Assembly (NCBI GenBank): GCA_030642465.1
Contig: DAOWNS010000063.1
Coordinates: 1-8,524, forward strand
Direction: 5' to 3'
Length of the DNA stretch: 8,524 nucleotides
Source of the DNA: Candidatus Thorarchaeota archaeon
GTDB lineage: Archaea; Asgardarchaeota; Thorarchaeia; Thorarchaeales; Thorarchaeaceae
The notes below the pieces were generated by a model. That model saw only the letters and a program-made list of their open reading frames with translations, did not search any database and had not been told where the DNA came from. Each line of letters begins with the position of its first letter. Within the stretch, counting starts at the first letter, position 1. Positions 1 through 5,879 of this stretch are shown here, piece by piece. Made by a program: the position numbers and the translations under genes.

Positions 1-577
1 GCGTCCTCCAATATCGCTGATATTCCTTCTCATCGAAATAGCTGTCAACCTTGAAGTATTGTCCAGCTCTCCTCCGTGTTTCTAGGTCTTTCTCTCCCAC
101 CTTCCATGAACCAGGCCCATAGACGTTGAATGCTGGGTGCACCACAGAAAACACCAGTATGCCTCCTGGACGAAGCACTCGGCTGAATTCACCTAGCGAT
201 TCCTGAAGGCACGCGACATTGAGAAGAACAAGGTTGCATAGCACCAAGTCAAACGCTGAATCTGATATGAAATACAGATCGCAGATGTTCCCTACATTGT
301 ATCTGACTTCCTCTTGTGCAGCCAGCTTCCTACAAATATCGATTAGTTTCCGCGACATATCGACGCCCGTGACAATTGCTCCCTTGTGTGCGTAGTATCG
401 CGAGAGGTAGCCCTCACCACAGCCTGCATCCAGCAGCTCTTTTCCATTGACATCGCCAAGCAGGCAATCGACGCACGGATTCAGAATCTCGCGATGATGC
501 GGTGTTCCCATTCCATCTATGAGGTTGGCAAACACCTCGGCGTTTGTTTCCCACTGTTCAGCTATCCGCTCGTCCAT
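1..577 (-). CDS. Class I SAM-dependent methyltransferase, C-terminus cut by window edge
   Basis: The reading frame opens with ATG at 577-575 and stays open to the left edge, giving 192 visible residues and no stop. It transfers a methyl group from S-adenosylmethionine to an unknown substrate, probably in the cytosol. The Rossmann-fold motifs are clear. Motif I is LLDAGCGEGYLS (residues 48-59). The acidic residue after strand 2 is D73 in VTGVDMS. Motif IV is FDLVLCNLVLLNV (109-121). RVLRPGGILVFSVVHP (133-148) is the usual post-motif loop and strand 5, with the HP pair common in the Methyltransf_11/25 group. An N-terminal helix with W9 resembles small-molecule methyltransferases of that group. 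No strong Shine-Dalgarno precedes the ATG. The gene lies 65 bases downstream of the DUF302 gene on the same strand and could be co-transcribed. The family is secure; the substrate cannot be read from the sequence. Confidence 0.88.
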   Translation of the reverse strand, partial: MDERIAEQWETNAEVFANLIDGMGTPHHREILNPCVDCLLGDVNGKELLDAGCGEGYLSRYYAHKGAIVTGVDMSRKLIDICRKLAAQEEVRYNVGNICDLYFISDSAFDLVLCNLVLLNVACLQESLGEFSRVLRPGGILVFSVVHPAFNVYGPGSWKVGEKDLETRRRAGQYFKVDSYFDEKEYQRYWRT

Positions 578-642
578 GTCACAACCTGTCAAAGCAGGCT
601 TACTGAATCTTTCGCCAAATCGGTTACGAACACAACAAACGT

Positions 643-1077
643 CTAGATTCTATCCCAGACCTTATGCACTCTCTTCCCAGTTTCCTCTATCACTGGCGCC
701 ATCTTGTCTTTTGGAGCGAGACCGGTTTCAGCTGCAATTTTCATAATCGACGTATGAGCAGCGAAAATCTTACCTTTGTCCTCATAGACAACGAAACTGC
801 ACGGGAATATCGTTCCGACATCCTTGGATATATCCAGTGCCATCTTGGCGAGCGGTGGGGCACATGCCAGAATAACCGTGTAGCGTGGGTAGTCCTTGAC
901 ACCCAGCTTATTCGCAAATATCTCATCGACACTTTTCGTTAACATAACAGTGAAGCCCTCATCGGCACAAATCCGCTCAATTTTCTGAACAGATTCATCG
1001 AATCCTTCGGAGAGCTCCTTTCGTAAAACTTCGACCATATGAACCGGGAGGATAACTATTGTTAAATCCGTTTGCAT
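643..1077 (-). CDS. DUF302 family protein
   Basis: This is a complete 144-residue soluble protein with an ATG start (1077-1075) and TAG stop. The second half carries the DUF302 signature: YTVILACAPPLAKMAL (66-81), with C72 followed by the PPLA turn, then IFPCSFVVYEDKGK (90-103) with C93. DUF302 proteins are small alpha/beta proteins of unresolved function found in bacteria and archaea, where the A-C-x-P and P-C positions recur. The N-terminal part (residues 14-56) is a longer amphipathic helix plus strand, predicted to complete the fold. There is no signal peptide or membrane segment. The ATG is 35 bases below the tRNA-Ala 3' end on the same strand with no convincing own TATA box, so read-through from the tRNA promoter or a weak promoter is possible. 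The family call is from motif recall; no biochemical role is proposed. Confidence 0.8.
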   Translation of the reverse strand: MQTDLTIVILPVHMVEVLRKELSEGFDESVQKIERICADEGFTVMLTKSVDEIFANKLGVKDYPRYTVILACAPPLAKMALDISKDVGTIFPCSFVVYEDKGKIFAAHTSIMKIAAETGLAPKDKMAPVIEETGKRVHKVWDRI

Positions 1078-1097
1078 TGTGGCGAAATGATTCCTTC

Positions 1098-1112
1098 AGA
1101 GAAAAGAGAGAG
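1098..1112 (-). terminator. Pyrimidine-rich tract after tRNA-Ala
   Basis: Read on the minus strand, the bases directly after the discriminator A73 are CTCTCTCTTTTCTCT. Archaeal RNA polymerase often terminates at T-rich tracts without a hairpin, so this could end the tRNA transcript or trim part of it. It has only one run of four T, so it may be leaky and let transcription enter the DUF302 gene. No CCA is encoded in the gene, so it must be added after processing. Confidence 0.4.
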
Positions 1113-1216
1113 TGGACCGGGCGAGATTCGAACTCGCGACCTCCCGGAGATTCGGCCTGCCGAACTAGTCAGCAGGCTTGCGAACCGAACGATCTACCAG
1201 GCTGATCTACCGGCCC
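1113..1216 (-). tRNA. tRNA-Ala(CGC) with a 30-nt BHB intron
   Basis: Exons joined, the tRNA is 74 nt. The acceptor stem GGGCCGG/CCGGTCC contains the G3:U70 wobble pair that is the alanine identity element, with A73 as discriminator. The D stem is GATC/GATC around AGCCTGGTA. The anticodon stem is TTCGG/CCGGG with two G:U pairs at its base. The mature anticodon loop is TTCGCAT, anticodon CGC at 1182-1180. The variable loop is AGGTC and the T arm is GCGAG-TTCGAAT-CTCGC. The anticodon decodes GCG alanine codons. An intron at 1149-1178 sits at the canonical 37/38 position. Without removing it the 3' half can be misread as a long variable arm, suggesting Leu or Ser, but the BHB fold and G3:U70 settle it as Ala. 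A TATA-like promoter lies upstream. Confidence 0.95.
1149..1178 (-). other. tRNA-Ala intron (BHB, 30 nt)
   Basis: The precursor folds as a full bulge-helix-bulge. The outer helix is the anticodon stem. The central 4-bp helix is TTCG (nt 32-35) with CGAA (intron 3' part). The 5' bulge is CAA, the 3' bulge is TCT, and the inner helix is GCCTGC/GCAGGC with an 11-nt loop. Cutting each bulge after its second base removes exactly 30 nt and leaves a 7-nt anticodon loop. The archaeal tRNA splicing endonuclease recognises this fold. Confidence 0.92.
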
Positions 1217-1230
1217 ATGACAATGCAACT

Positions 1231-1243
1231 GTCCAACTTGGAC
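1231..1243. repeat. 13-bp perfect palindrome at the tRNA promoter
   Basis: GTCCAACTTGGAC is a 6-bp inverted repeat around one central base. It lies between the TATA-like box and the expected start of the tRNA-Ala transcript, where a bound protein would block initiation. It could also be chance. It has the same 6-1-6 geometry as the palindrome at 2249-2261 but a different sequence. Confidence 0.4.
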
Positions 1244-1244
1244 T

Positions 1245-1258
1245 TCTTAAAACCTTGC
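1245..1258 (-). promoter_or_regulatory. TATA-type promoter of tRNA-Ala
   Basis: On the minus strand the sequence reads GCAAGGTTTTAAGA, a purine-containing BRE-like element followed by a TTTTAAGA TATA-like box centred near 1248. Archaeal transcription starts about 25 bases downstream, here near 1223. That leaves a 5' leader of only some seven bases before the tRNA at 1216, a normal arrangement for archaeal tRNA genes. Confidence 0.6.
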
Positions 1259-1277
1259 GGAAGAGGGACGATGCACA

Positions 1278-1571
1278 CTATATCTCGATACCGAATGCTT
1301 CTGAGATTCTCTCAACTCTAACAAACTCCTTCAAGAATTCTCGTCCCTTTTCAGTCAGGGCGTAAACGCGATTATTGGATTCCGCGTGGGTTAGAATAAT
1401 GAGTTCTTTCTCTGCAAGTTCTTCCAGATACTGAGTCAGTCTATCGTGAGATAGATTAGCAGTGTATAGGATTTTCGTCGGACCTGCACCATTCTCACCC
1501 TCACCTTGGATGGCGCGCATCATGTCTGCGAGGATGCGCATCTTTGAACGGTACGTCCGCTTTGCTTTCAT
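1278..1571 (-). CDS. Archaeal one-domain winged-helix transcription regulator (HTH_45 / ArnR1-like)
   Basis: The 97-residue basic protein is almost entirely one winged helix-turn-helix domain. It has helix 1 (about 8-22), helix 2 in GPTKILYTANL (30-40), recognition helix SHDRLTQYLEELAEKEL (41-57), and a wing with IILTHAESNNRVYALTEKG (58-76) ending in a closing helix. The GPTKIxYxANLS pattern followed by YALTEKGREFL is characteristic of the archaeal HTH_45 family. The protein would bind DNA as a dimer; no ligand or metal site is visible. Its ATG overlaps the stop of the upstream membrane protein gene in a TAATG junction, implying translational coupling and stoichiometric production. The pairing suggests that the membrane protein senses or controls this regulator, and palindromic motifs in the operon promoter are candidate targets; both are inferences. 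Confidence 0.82.
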   Translation of the reverse strand: MKAKRTYRSKMRILADMMRAIQGEGENGAGPTKILYTANLSHDRLTQYLEELAEKELIILTHAESNNRVYALTEKGREFLKEFVRVERISEAFGIEI

Positions 1572-2200
1572 TACTCTCGGCCTGCCTTGTATAACATAAC
1601 CAAGAATGCAATGAAGCCTAGGAGCTGGAATGCTTGACTGAGGAGATAGGTCCCTACATTGTCACCCGCCAGTATCAGGAACAGGTGACTCAACAGAAAC
1701 ATGGAGAATCCCGTGAGGACATAGAGTGCGTATCGACTCCTGATGACGGCATAGTTCATGAATGCCTGCAGAACAACTACAAGCAATATGATGATCGTCA
1801 GGATTTCAAGATTGATATCGATCAGCACTGGAAGAGCTAGCAGCACCACCATCTCGTGTTGTTTTGTTGGCATACTGCGACGAGTGGAAACCACGAAAAG
1901 AATGTAGGCCATCATTCTCAGAAGATGATAGACCACGGTGATTAGTACAATCAGACGTGTAAGGTCTGGGGTGAGTTCCCCTTCAACCCCTAAACGGACG
2001 AAGAAGTACCAAGTTCCACCCACGTGGCTGAACAAACCTGCTGCAAGGACGAGGAATCCTGTTGATAGGTCCGATAGCCTCTTTTGGCCTGTGAGGTTGA
2101 ACGCCTTTGTGGCGTAGTAGGCCACCATCAGCGCTATAATGCCACCTATGGTTTCAAAGAGCAAATCCAACCTGATCAACGTGACTATTTGTTCCTGCAT
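1571..2200 (-). CDS. Seven-helix integral membrane protein of unknown function
   Basis: The 209 residues contain seven hydrophobic segments, roughly 11-31, 46-68, 83-104, 117-131, 133-152, 157-178 and 185-204. They are joined by short basic loops (for example K40-R41, R107-R108, R154-R156). Segments 4 and 5 are split only by D128, N130 and E132, unusual polar residues in a membrane. Histidines H59, H92 and H172 fall inside or at the edges of segments 2, 3 and 6, so a cofactor- or metal-binding role is conceivable but unproven. I do not recognise the family with confidence; small multi-helix proteins encoded beside HTH_45 regulators occur in many archaea. It is the first gene of a two-gene operon with the winged-helix regulator (TAATG overlap at its stop). 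It has its own TATA box at 2235-2244, and no strong Shine-Dalgarno precedes the ATG at 2200. Confidence 0.8.
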   Translation of the reverse strand: MQEQIVTLIRLDLLFETIGGIIALMVAYYATKAFNLTGQKRLSDLSTGFLVLAAGLFSHVGGTWYFFVRLGVEGELTPDLTRLIVLITVVYHLLRMMAYILFVVSTRRSMPTKQHEMVVLLALPVLIDINLEILTIIILLVVVLQAFMNYAVIRSRYALYVLTGFSMFLLSHLFLILAGDNVGTYLLSQAFQLLGFIAFLVMLYKAGRE

Positions 2201-2232
2201 CGCTCTACGCCTATCCTAGACTTCACTATTCA

Positions 2233-2244
2233 GGTCTATATTAC
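2233..2244 (-). promoter_or_regulatory. TATA box for the membrane protein/regulator operon
   Basis: Read on the minus strand the sequence is GGTAATATAGAC, a good archaeal TATA element centred near 2239. Initiation is expected near 2214, about 14 bases before the ATG at 2200, so the mRNA would have a very short leader. The palindrome GGATGAATCATCC lies immediately upstream, over the expected BRE position. Confidence 0.55.
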
Positions 2245-2248
2245 CAAT

Positions 2249-2261
2249 GGATGAATCATCC
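2249..2261. repeat. Palindromic operator candidate, copy 1
   Basis: GGATGAATCATCC is a perfect 6-bp inverted repeat around a single A. It abuts the upstream edge of the TATA box for the minus-strand operon. Its ATGAATCATC core recurs at 2323-2332. A dimeric winged-helix protein, such as the one encoded by this operon, is a natural candidate binder; this is inferred only from position and symmetry. Confidence 0.5.
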
Positions 2262-2322
2262 ACGCTTTTGTGTCAGTTTACGACGTACTCTCCCTTTTCT
2301 TAGGCGAATGGTTTAGCTATGT

Positions 2323-2332
2323 ATGAATCATC
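2323..2332. repeat. Operator candidate, copy 2
   Basis: ATGAATCATC repeats the core of the palindrome at 2249-2261 in the same orientation, 72 bp away. It lies about 22 bp upstream of the TATA box of the divergent secreted-protein gene, so each of the two divergent promoters has one copy on its upstream side. Confidence 0.45.
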
Positions 2333-2353
2333 TATCTGATTCCTTCATTGGTG

Positions 2354-2362
2354 CTTTATATT
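2354..2362 (+). promoter_or_regulatory. TATA box for the secreted protein gene
   Basis: CTTTATATT is close to the archaeal TATA consensus. The expected start, about 25 bases downstream, is near 2384. That coincides with an in-frame GTG at 2384 and lies nine bases before the ATG at 2393. The transcript is therefore leaderless or nearly so. Confidence 0.6.
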
Positions 2363-2392
2363 CAATATTCGTAGGAATATCTCGTGTACGCC

Positions 2393-2944
2393 ATGAAACA
2401 CGCCAAGAAAATTCTGCCATTAGTAGCGGCCCTTTCAGTATTGGTCATAATTGTAGTTTCATCACTTGCTATCCCAACGGATGCAGCATCGGTCCTCGAT
2501 ACGACCTACGCGCCTGCAGCCTCCGTTGGCGATGTCTTCAGCATTGATGCATGGGGTGAAATTGCGGCGAAGACCGATGATGATCTCTCACGAGCGCTCA
2601 CAGAAATGCATCTGGAGTTCGAGCTCGTTGAAAAAGGGCGACGCGGCGTCAGGTTCAACGTCCTCTCTGGTTATTTCATAATCAACTCGACGCGCTACGA
2701 GGTTACGGAAGGAGTTGGATTTGCTGGTGTCCCTGAAGAAGGTCGTTTCAATGGAACGCTTGTCTTTGGTTTCCGTTTCAATATGACAGAATCTGGCCAG
2801 GAAATCGTGCAAATCGGTTTTCTTGGTAAGGTTGTCAGGACAGAGGAACGAGGCCCCATTCTATTCATGAGAGGCCGAGTCTTGGTCGACGACCTTACCT
2901 ATGCCCTCGGTCAACGGGGACGGATACACAGAATAGAAACATGA
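2393..2944 (+). CDS. Secreted or membrane-anchored protein of unknown function
   Basis: I do not recognise this family. The protein (183 residues from the ATG) starts with a basic tip, MKHAKK, and a hydrophobic stretch of about 20 residues (LPLVAALSVLVIIVVSSLAI). It then has PTDAAS, a typical signal peptide with a likely cut near the alanines, though it could stay as a membrane anchor. The remainder looks like a beta-rich single domain, with alternating hydrophobic strands and three N-glycosylation sequons (NST, NGT and NMT), consistent with an extracellular archaeal glycoprotein. No catalytic motif is visible. An in-frame GTG at 2384 is an alternative start adding MYA. I prefer the ATG because it gives a classic signal peptide, but the TATA spacing would also suit a leaderless GTG. 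The gene is divergent from the membrane protein/regulator operon and may be co-regulated with it. Confidence 0.75.
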   Translation: MKHAKKILPLVAALSVLVIIVVSSLAIPTDAASVLDTTYAPAASVGDVFSIDAWGEIAAKTDDDLSRALTEMHLEFELVEKGRRGVRFNVLSGYFIINSTRYEVTEGVGFAGVPEEGRFNGTLVFGFRFNMTESGQEIVQIGFLGKVVRTEERGPILFMRGRVLVDDLTYALGQRGRIHRIET

Positions 2945-2971
2945 TGGAAGAAATCGACAACTGCAGGTACT

Positions 2972-2997
2972 GAGCAGAAATCTGAACTCCTCTGCTC
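2972..2997. terminator. Inverted repeat after the secreted protein gene
   Basis: GAGCAGA and TCTGCTC form a perfect 7-bp inverted repeat around a 12-nt loop, starting 28 bases after the stop of the plus-strand gene. It is the first of two adjacent hairpins in a 99-bp gap between convergent genes, so a role in ending or protecting 3' ends is likely. Confidence 0.45.
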
Positions 2998-3004
2998 GTT
3001 GAAA

Positions 3005-3022
3005 GGCGGGGACTTCCCCGCC
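3005..3022. terminator. Strong GC hairpin between convergent genes
   Basis: GGCGGGGA and TCCCCGCC form a perfect 8-bp hairpin (tip CT), much more GC-rich than its surroundings. It follows the first hairpin by seven bases and lies 22 bases beyond the aminopeptidase stop. Read on the minus strand it is followed by TTTC, so it may serve both converging transcripts. There is no long T run, so it could act in 3'-end stability rather than termination. Confidence 0.5.
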
Positions 3023-3043
3023 CTTCCATCACCCTTTAGCCTC

Positions 3044-5665
3044 TCACTCATCATTGGCCTTTTTTTCAGCCTCGACAAATGCTTCTACTTTGGATAGACG
3101 GTCCTTGAGGTTTCTATTCTCTTGCTCTAGCTCCTCGATACTCTTCCGAAGTGAGTCAATCTCTTTTGGCTCCTTCTTCTTGCTTAGGGCTCTCACAGCT
3201 ATACGTGCGCGACGGATAACGCCTGCACCAACCTCACTCTCAGCCAGTTTCTGCAGCGCCGGTATCAATGCAGCATCCTCAAGCGTTTTTGCGGCGATAA
3301 TTGCGTAGACCTGCACGCGGAAGGATCTGTCATTCAGCATCTTTTCGATGTCTGACCTAATCTCCGGGTGCTTCTTCTTGTACCTCTTTCCAAGCTTTGC
3401 CAGATGCCCTGGGACAACTCTTCTGAGCTCATCTGGAGTCCCTAGGGCCATGTATTCTCTAAGCACAGCAATGGCCTCTTCCTTCTCGGTTGCAGCTAAG
3501 CCTGCTAGGTAGCCCTGTTGCACTAGGTAGTGCCAGCTAGGAGGCGCAATCTTGAGACCTGCACGGAGTGTCTTGAACGCGCTATCGTGCTTTGACTTAC
3601 CAACAGACGTCGCGGCAGCTGCAGCCACAAAGTAGCTCTCCTTGTCCTTCATGAGTTTCTTGAGTGCTTTGAAAGCTCTTTCATTCTTGTAGAATTCTCC
3701 GAGCGCCCTAGCAACACCTGTACGAGCTCTAGTGTTCTTCACGTTCACACCCTTGAGCAGCTGGTCCAGAGATGATTCATTCTTCACAGAACCAAGCACC
3801 TTGGCTACTTCCAGTTGGACGCCCCAGAATGAGTCTTCAGTAAGTGCCTTGCCCAGCGCTTCCAATGCCTTGGGGGTTGCCTTCTTGCCAAGCGCTTGAG
3901 CGGCCTTAATCTTCTGAACGATATTGGTTCCTGTGTTGAGCTGCTCTATCCACATGGGCTCGGGCTTGTCGATTTTCCAATCCATTAGTGTGGCGTAGTC
4001 CGGGTCGATGATTATCTGTTTGGGCTTCTTTGAAATAGGATAGTAGAAGCTATGCACACGCTCTGTCACTTCCATGATGTAACGTGTTCGATTGTCATCT
4101 TCATCAACGAACTCTATTGTCAGAGGGAACTTGAAGACCTCTGGTGTCATATCGTCATCGTGTTTCTGAGTTTGTTCAATCTTCACAAGGGCATGACCCA
4201 GCTTCTTGTCGTGTGAACACTTGATCTTGCACTCAGGATATCCCGCCTTGTACAGCCACTGCTCAAAGAACCAGCCAAAGTCCTCACCTGTCATCTCAGT
4301 GAATAGGCTTTCGAGGTCATGAGTATAGACCGACTTGTAGGCGTAGCGCGTCTGCCACTCGCCAAGTATCTTCCACCATCGCTCTTCGCCAACAAGGTGC
4401 TTCAACATGTAGTATCTCCAAGCACCGCCAGGATACAGATGCCTGTCGAAGACATCCATCCCCCTCTCCCATTCATTCTGCACGATTGGGCGTCTGTAGT
4501 TCTGCTTATCCTCAGTGAAGTATGCTTTTTGCTTGCCATACTGTTCATAGAAATACTCGTCAACACCCTTGTCGTGACGTTTCCACTCGTTTTGCATCTG
4601 AGTTGCCCAGCCCTCGTTTAACCAACCATGACTCCATGTTCTGCAAGTGACATTGTCTCCTCCCCAAGAATGAGCCAGCTCGTGGGACACTAGTCCATCC
4701 GAGTCAAAATCAAGGTGGGCTTTTTCATCGTGAAATGTGGCATCGGTCTGGATTGTAGCGCTCACATTCTCCATTCCGCCTGCAATGAAATTCGCAGCTG
4801 TGACCTGTGCGTACTTGTCCCACGGGAATGGCACACCAAGCTTCTCAACAAAGAACTTCATCATTTCAGGAGTCTTGCCATATGAACGATAGATTGTATC
4901 CTTGTCCCACTTCGTATGCGCAAAGTAGCTGATTTCCAGTCCATCGAGGTCTTCCTTGAATTCTACAGCCTTGCTCACCCACACCATCATGAGATAGGCA
5001 GGCATAGGTTTCTCATTGTACCAGTGGAATGTTTCCATGCCATCCGCAATCACCTTGCGCTCCTTGAGGACACCATTGCTCATTGCGTAGAAGCCCTTGG
5101 GTACTGTAAGAATAATCTCAACGGAATGTTTGTGGCTTGGATTGTCGTAACAGGGAACAGCGTATCGCGCGTAATCATCCTGCAACTGCGTCCAAGCGCT
5201 GATTTCTATGTCTGGGAACTCGGGACTTGGGCCAGTGAACCACAGACCTGCTCTTGGGTTCTCTATGGTATAGATGAACGTGAGCTCCTCACTCTTGCGT
5301 TCTTTTAGTGGCTTGCTGAGATAGACGATCATGGCCTCTTCATCAGGCAACAGGTCGTACTCCAGCTCATTACCCTTCGAATCCCTCACGCCTGTGATGT
5401 TCAGCTCAGCAGCATGGAGAAACACCTTGCTCAGCTCGGGTGCAATTGACTTGATCTTAAGCTTGGATATCGCGTCAACTCGCTTTCCTTTGAGGTCCAT
5501 CTTCCAATCGATTGTCAGATGTTCGATATTGTAATGTCGTGCTGGGGCCCATTGAGGTCGAGCGGTTGGGAATGTGAAATCCTCCCGGTCAGCAGCCAGT
5601 AATTGCTCTGCCTCGTGAATGCCTCCTCGCATTAGAGTTTCCAGGTAATCATGAAAATCAGTCAT
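3044..5665 (-). CDS. M1-family zinc aminopeptidase with HEAT repeats and C-terminal coiled coil
   Basis: This 873-residue enzyme should remove N-terminal amino acids from peptides in the cytosol, as no signal peptide is present. Residues 40-225 are the beta-saddle domain. The catalytic domain carries GGMEN (296-300, the GAMEN exopeptidase motif with G for A). The zinc site is HELAH (328-332), with E329 catalytic, plus third ligand E351 in LNEGWAT. Y411 in YPGGAWRYYML is the likely transition-state tyrosine. A beta domain follows (about 478-560), then HEAT-type alpha repeats (about 580-830) such as ALEALGKAL and ARTGVARALGEF. A charged heptad coiled coil (835-870) ends the chain. A coiled-coil tail is unusual for M1 enzymes and suggests oligomer formation or a partner. 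The ATG at 5665 has GGAG 11 bases upstream. All catalytic residues are present, so it should be active; substrate specificity is not readable. Confidence 0.93.
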   Translation of the reverse strand: MTDFHDYLETLMRGGIHEAEQLLAADREDFTFPTARPQWAPARHYNIEHLTIDWKMDLKGKRVDAISKLKIKSIAPELSKVFLHAAELNITGVRDSKGNELEYDLLPDEEAMIVYLSKPLKERKSEELTFIYTIENPRAGLWFTGPSPEFPDIEISAWTQLQDDYARYAVPCYDNPSHKHSVEIILTVPKGFYAMSNGVLKERKVIADGMETFHWYNEKPMPAYLMMVWVSKAVEFKEDLDGLEISYFAHTKWDKDTIYRSYGKTPEMMKFFVEKLGVPFPWDKYAQVTAANFIAGGMENVSATIQTDATFHDEKAHLDFDSDGLVSHELAHSWGGDNVTCRTWSHGWLNEGWATQMQNEWKRHDKGVDEYFYEQYGKQKAYFTEDKQNYRRPIVQNEWERGMDVFDRHLYPGGAWRYYMLKHLVGEERWWKILGEWQTRYAYKSVYTHDLESLFTEMTGEDFGWFFEQWLYKAGYPECKIKCSHDKKLGHALVKIEQTQKHDDDMTPEVFKFPLTIEFVDEDDNRTRYIMEVTERVHSFYYPISKKPKQIIIDPDYATLMDWKIDKPEPMWIEQLNTGTNIVQKIKAAQALGKKATPKALEALGKALTEDSFWGVQLEVAKVLGSVKNESSLDQLLKGVNVKNTRARTGVARALGEFYKNERAFKALKKLMKDKESYFVAAAAATSVGKSKHDSAFKTLRAGLKIAPPSWHYLVQQGYLAGLAATEKEEAIAVLREYMALGTPDELRRVVPGHLAKLGKRYKKKHPEIRSDIEKMLNDRSFRVQVYAIIAAKTLEDAALIPALQKLAESEVGAGVIRRARIAVRALSKKKEPKEIDSLRKSIEELEQENRNLKDRLSKVEAFVEAEKKANDE

Positions 5666-5683
5666 GTGTAGTCAGTCTCCACT

Positions 5684-5707
5684 TTCGGTACGACAACTGA
5701 TACCGAA
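5684..5707. repeat. Inverted repeat in the aminopeptidase 5' leader
   Basis: TTCGGTA and TACCGAA are perfect 7-bp arms around a 10-bp spacer, 18 bp upstream of the aminopeptidase ATG. The total spacing fits either a dimer-binding operator with half-sites about one to one and a half helical turns apart, or an RNA hairpin just before the ribosome binding region. Nothing in the window identifies a binder. Confidence 0.45.
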
Positions 5708-5750
5708 GTTGGTTGGATGTCAGGAAAGCCGAATATCGCGTTATGAAGCT

Positions 5751-5763
5751 TTACAAATATACA
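5751..5763 (-). promoter_or_regulatory. TATA-type promoter candidate for the aminopeptidase
   Basis: The minus strand reads TGTATATTTGTAA, the only good TATA-like element upstream of the aminopeptidase start. Initiation near 5730 would give a leader of about 65 nt containing the TTCGGTA inverted repeat. An AT-rich GATATTC nearer the gene (about 5732-5738) is a weaker alternative. Confidence 0.45.
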
Positions 5764-5842
5764 AGATGTTGTGATTTCGAGTAAAAATAACACCATTCTG
5801 ACCCAACATGGTCCCGTGAAGCACGTTCTGCGTGAGACCCTT

Positions 5843-5858
5843 GGAAAGGTTTTTATTA
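5843..5858 (+). promoter_or_regulatory. Promoter of the 16S rRNA gene
   Basis: GGAAAGG, a BRE-like purine element, directly precedes TTTTTATTA, a TATA-like box centred near 5854. Start is expected near 5880. This is upstream of the 5' arm of the 16S processing stem (6025), as required, giving a leader of about 275 nt. It is the best BRE plus TATA combination on the plus strand between the aminopeptidase and the 16S gene. Confidence 0.55.
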
Positions 5859-5879
5859 CAACTGTTAGAAATTCATATT

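Noticed and set aside
386..942. Plus-strand frames of 75-92 codons
   Set aside because: They are antisense to the methyltransferase and DUF302 genes, whose motifs are clear; compositions look random.
1113..1216. Reading the tRNA as an intronless or differently spliced class II tRNA (Leu or Ser) with a long variable arm
   Set aside because: That reading needs CCGAA as the 3' anticodon strand and leaves no valid 7-nt loop. The BHB fold gives a normal AGGTC variable loop, a valid CGC loop and the G3:U70 alanine pair.
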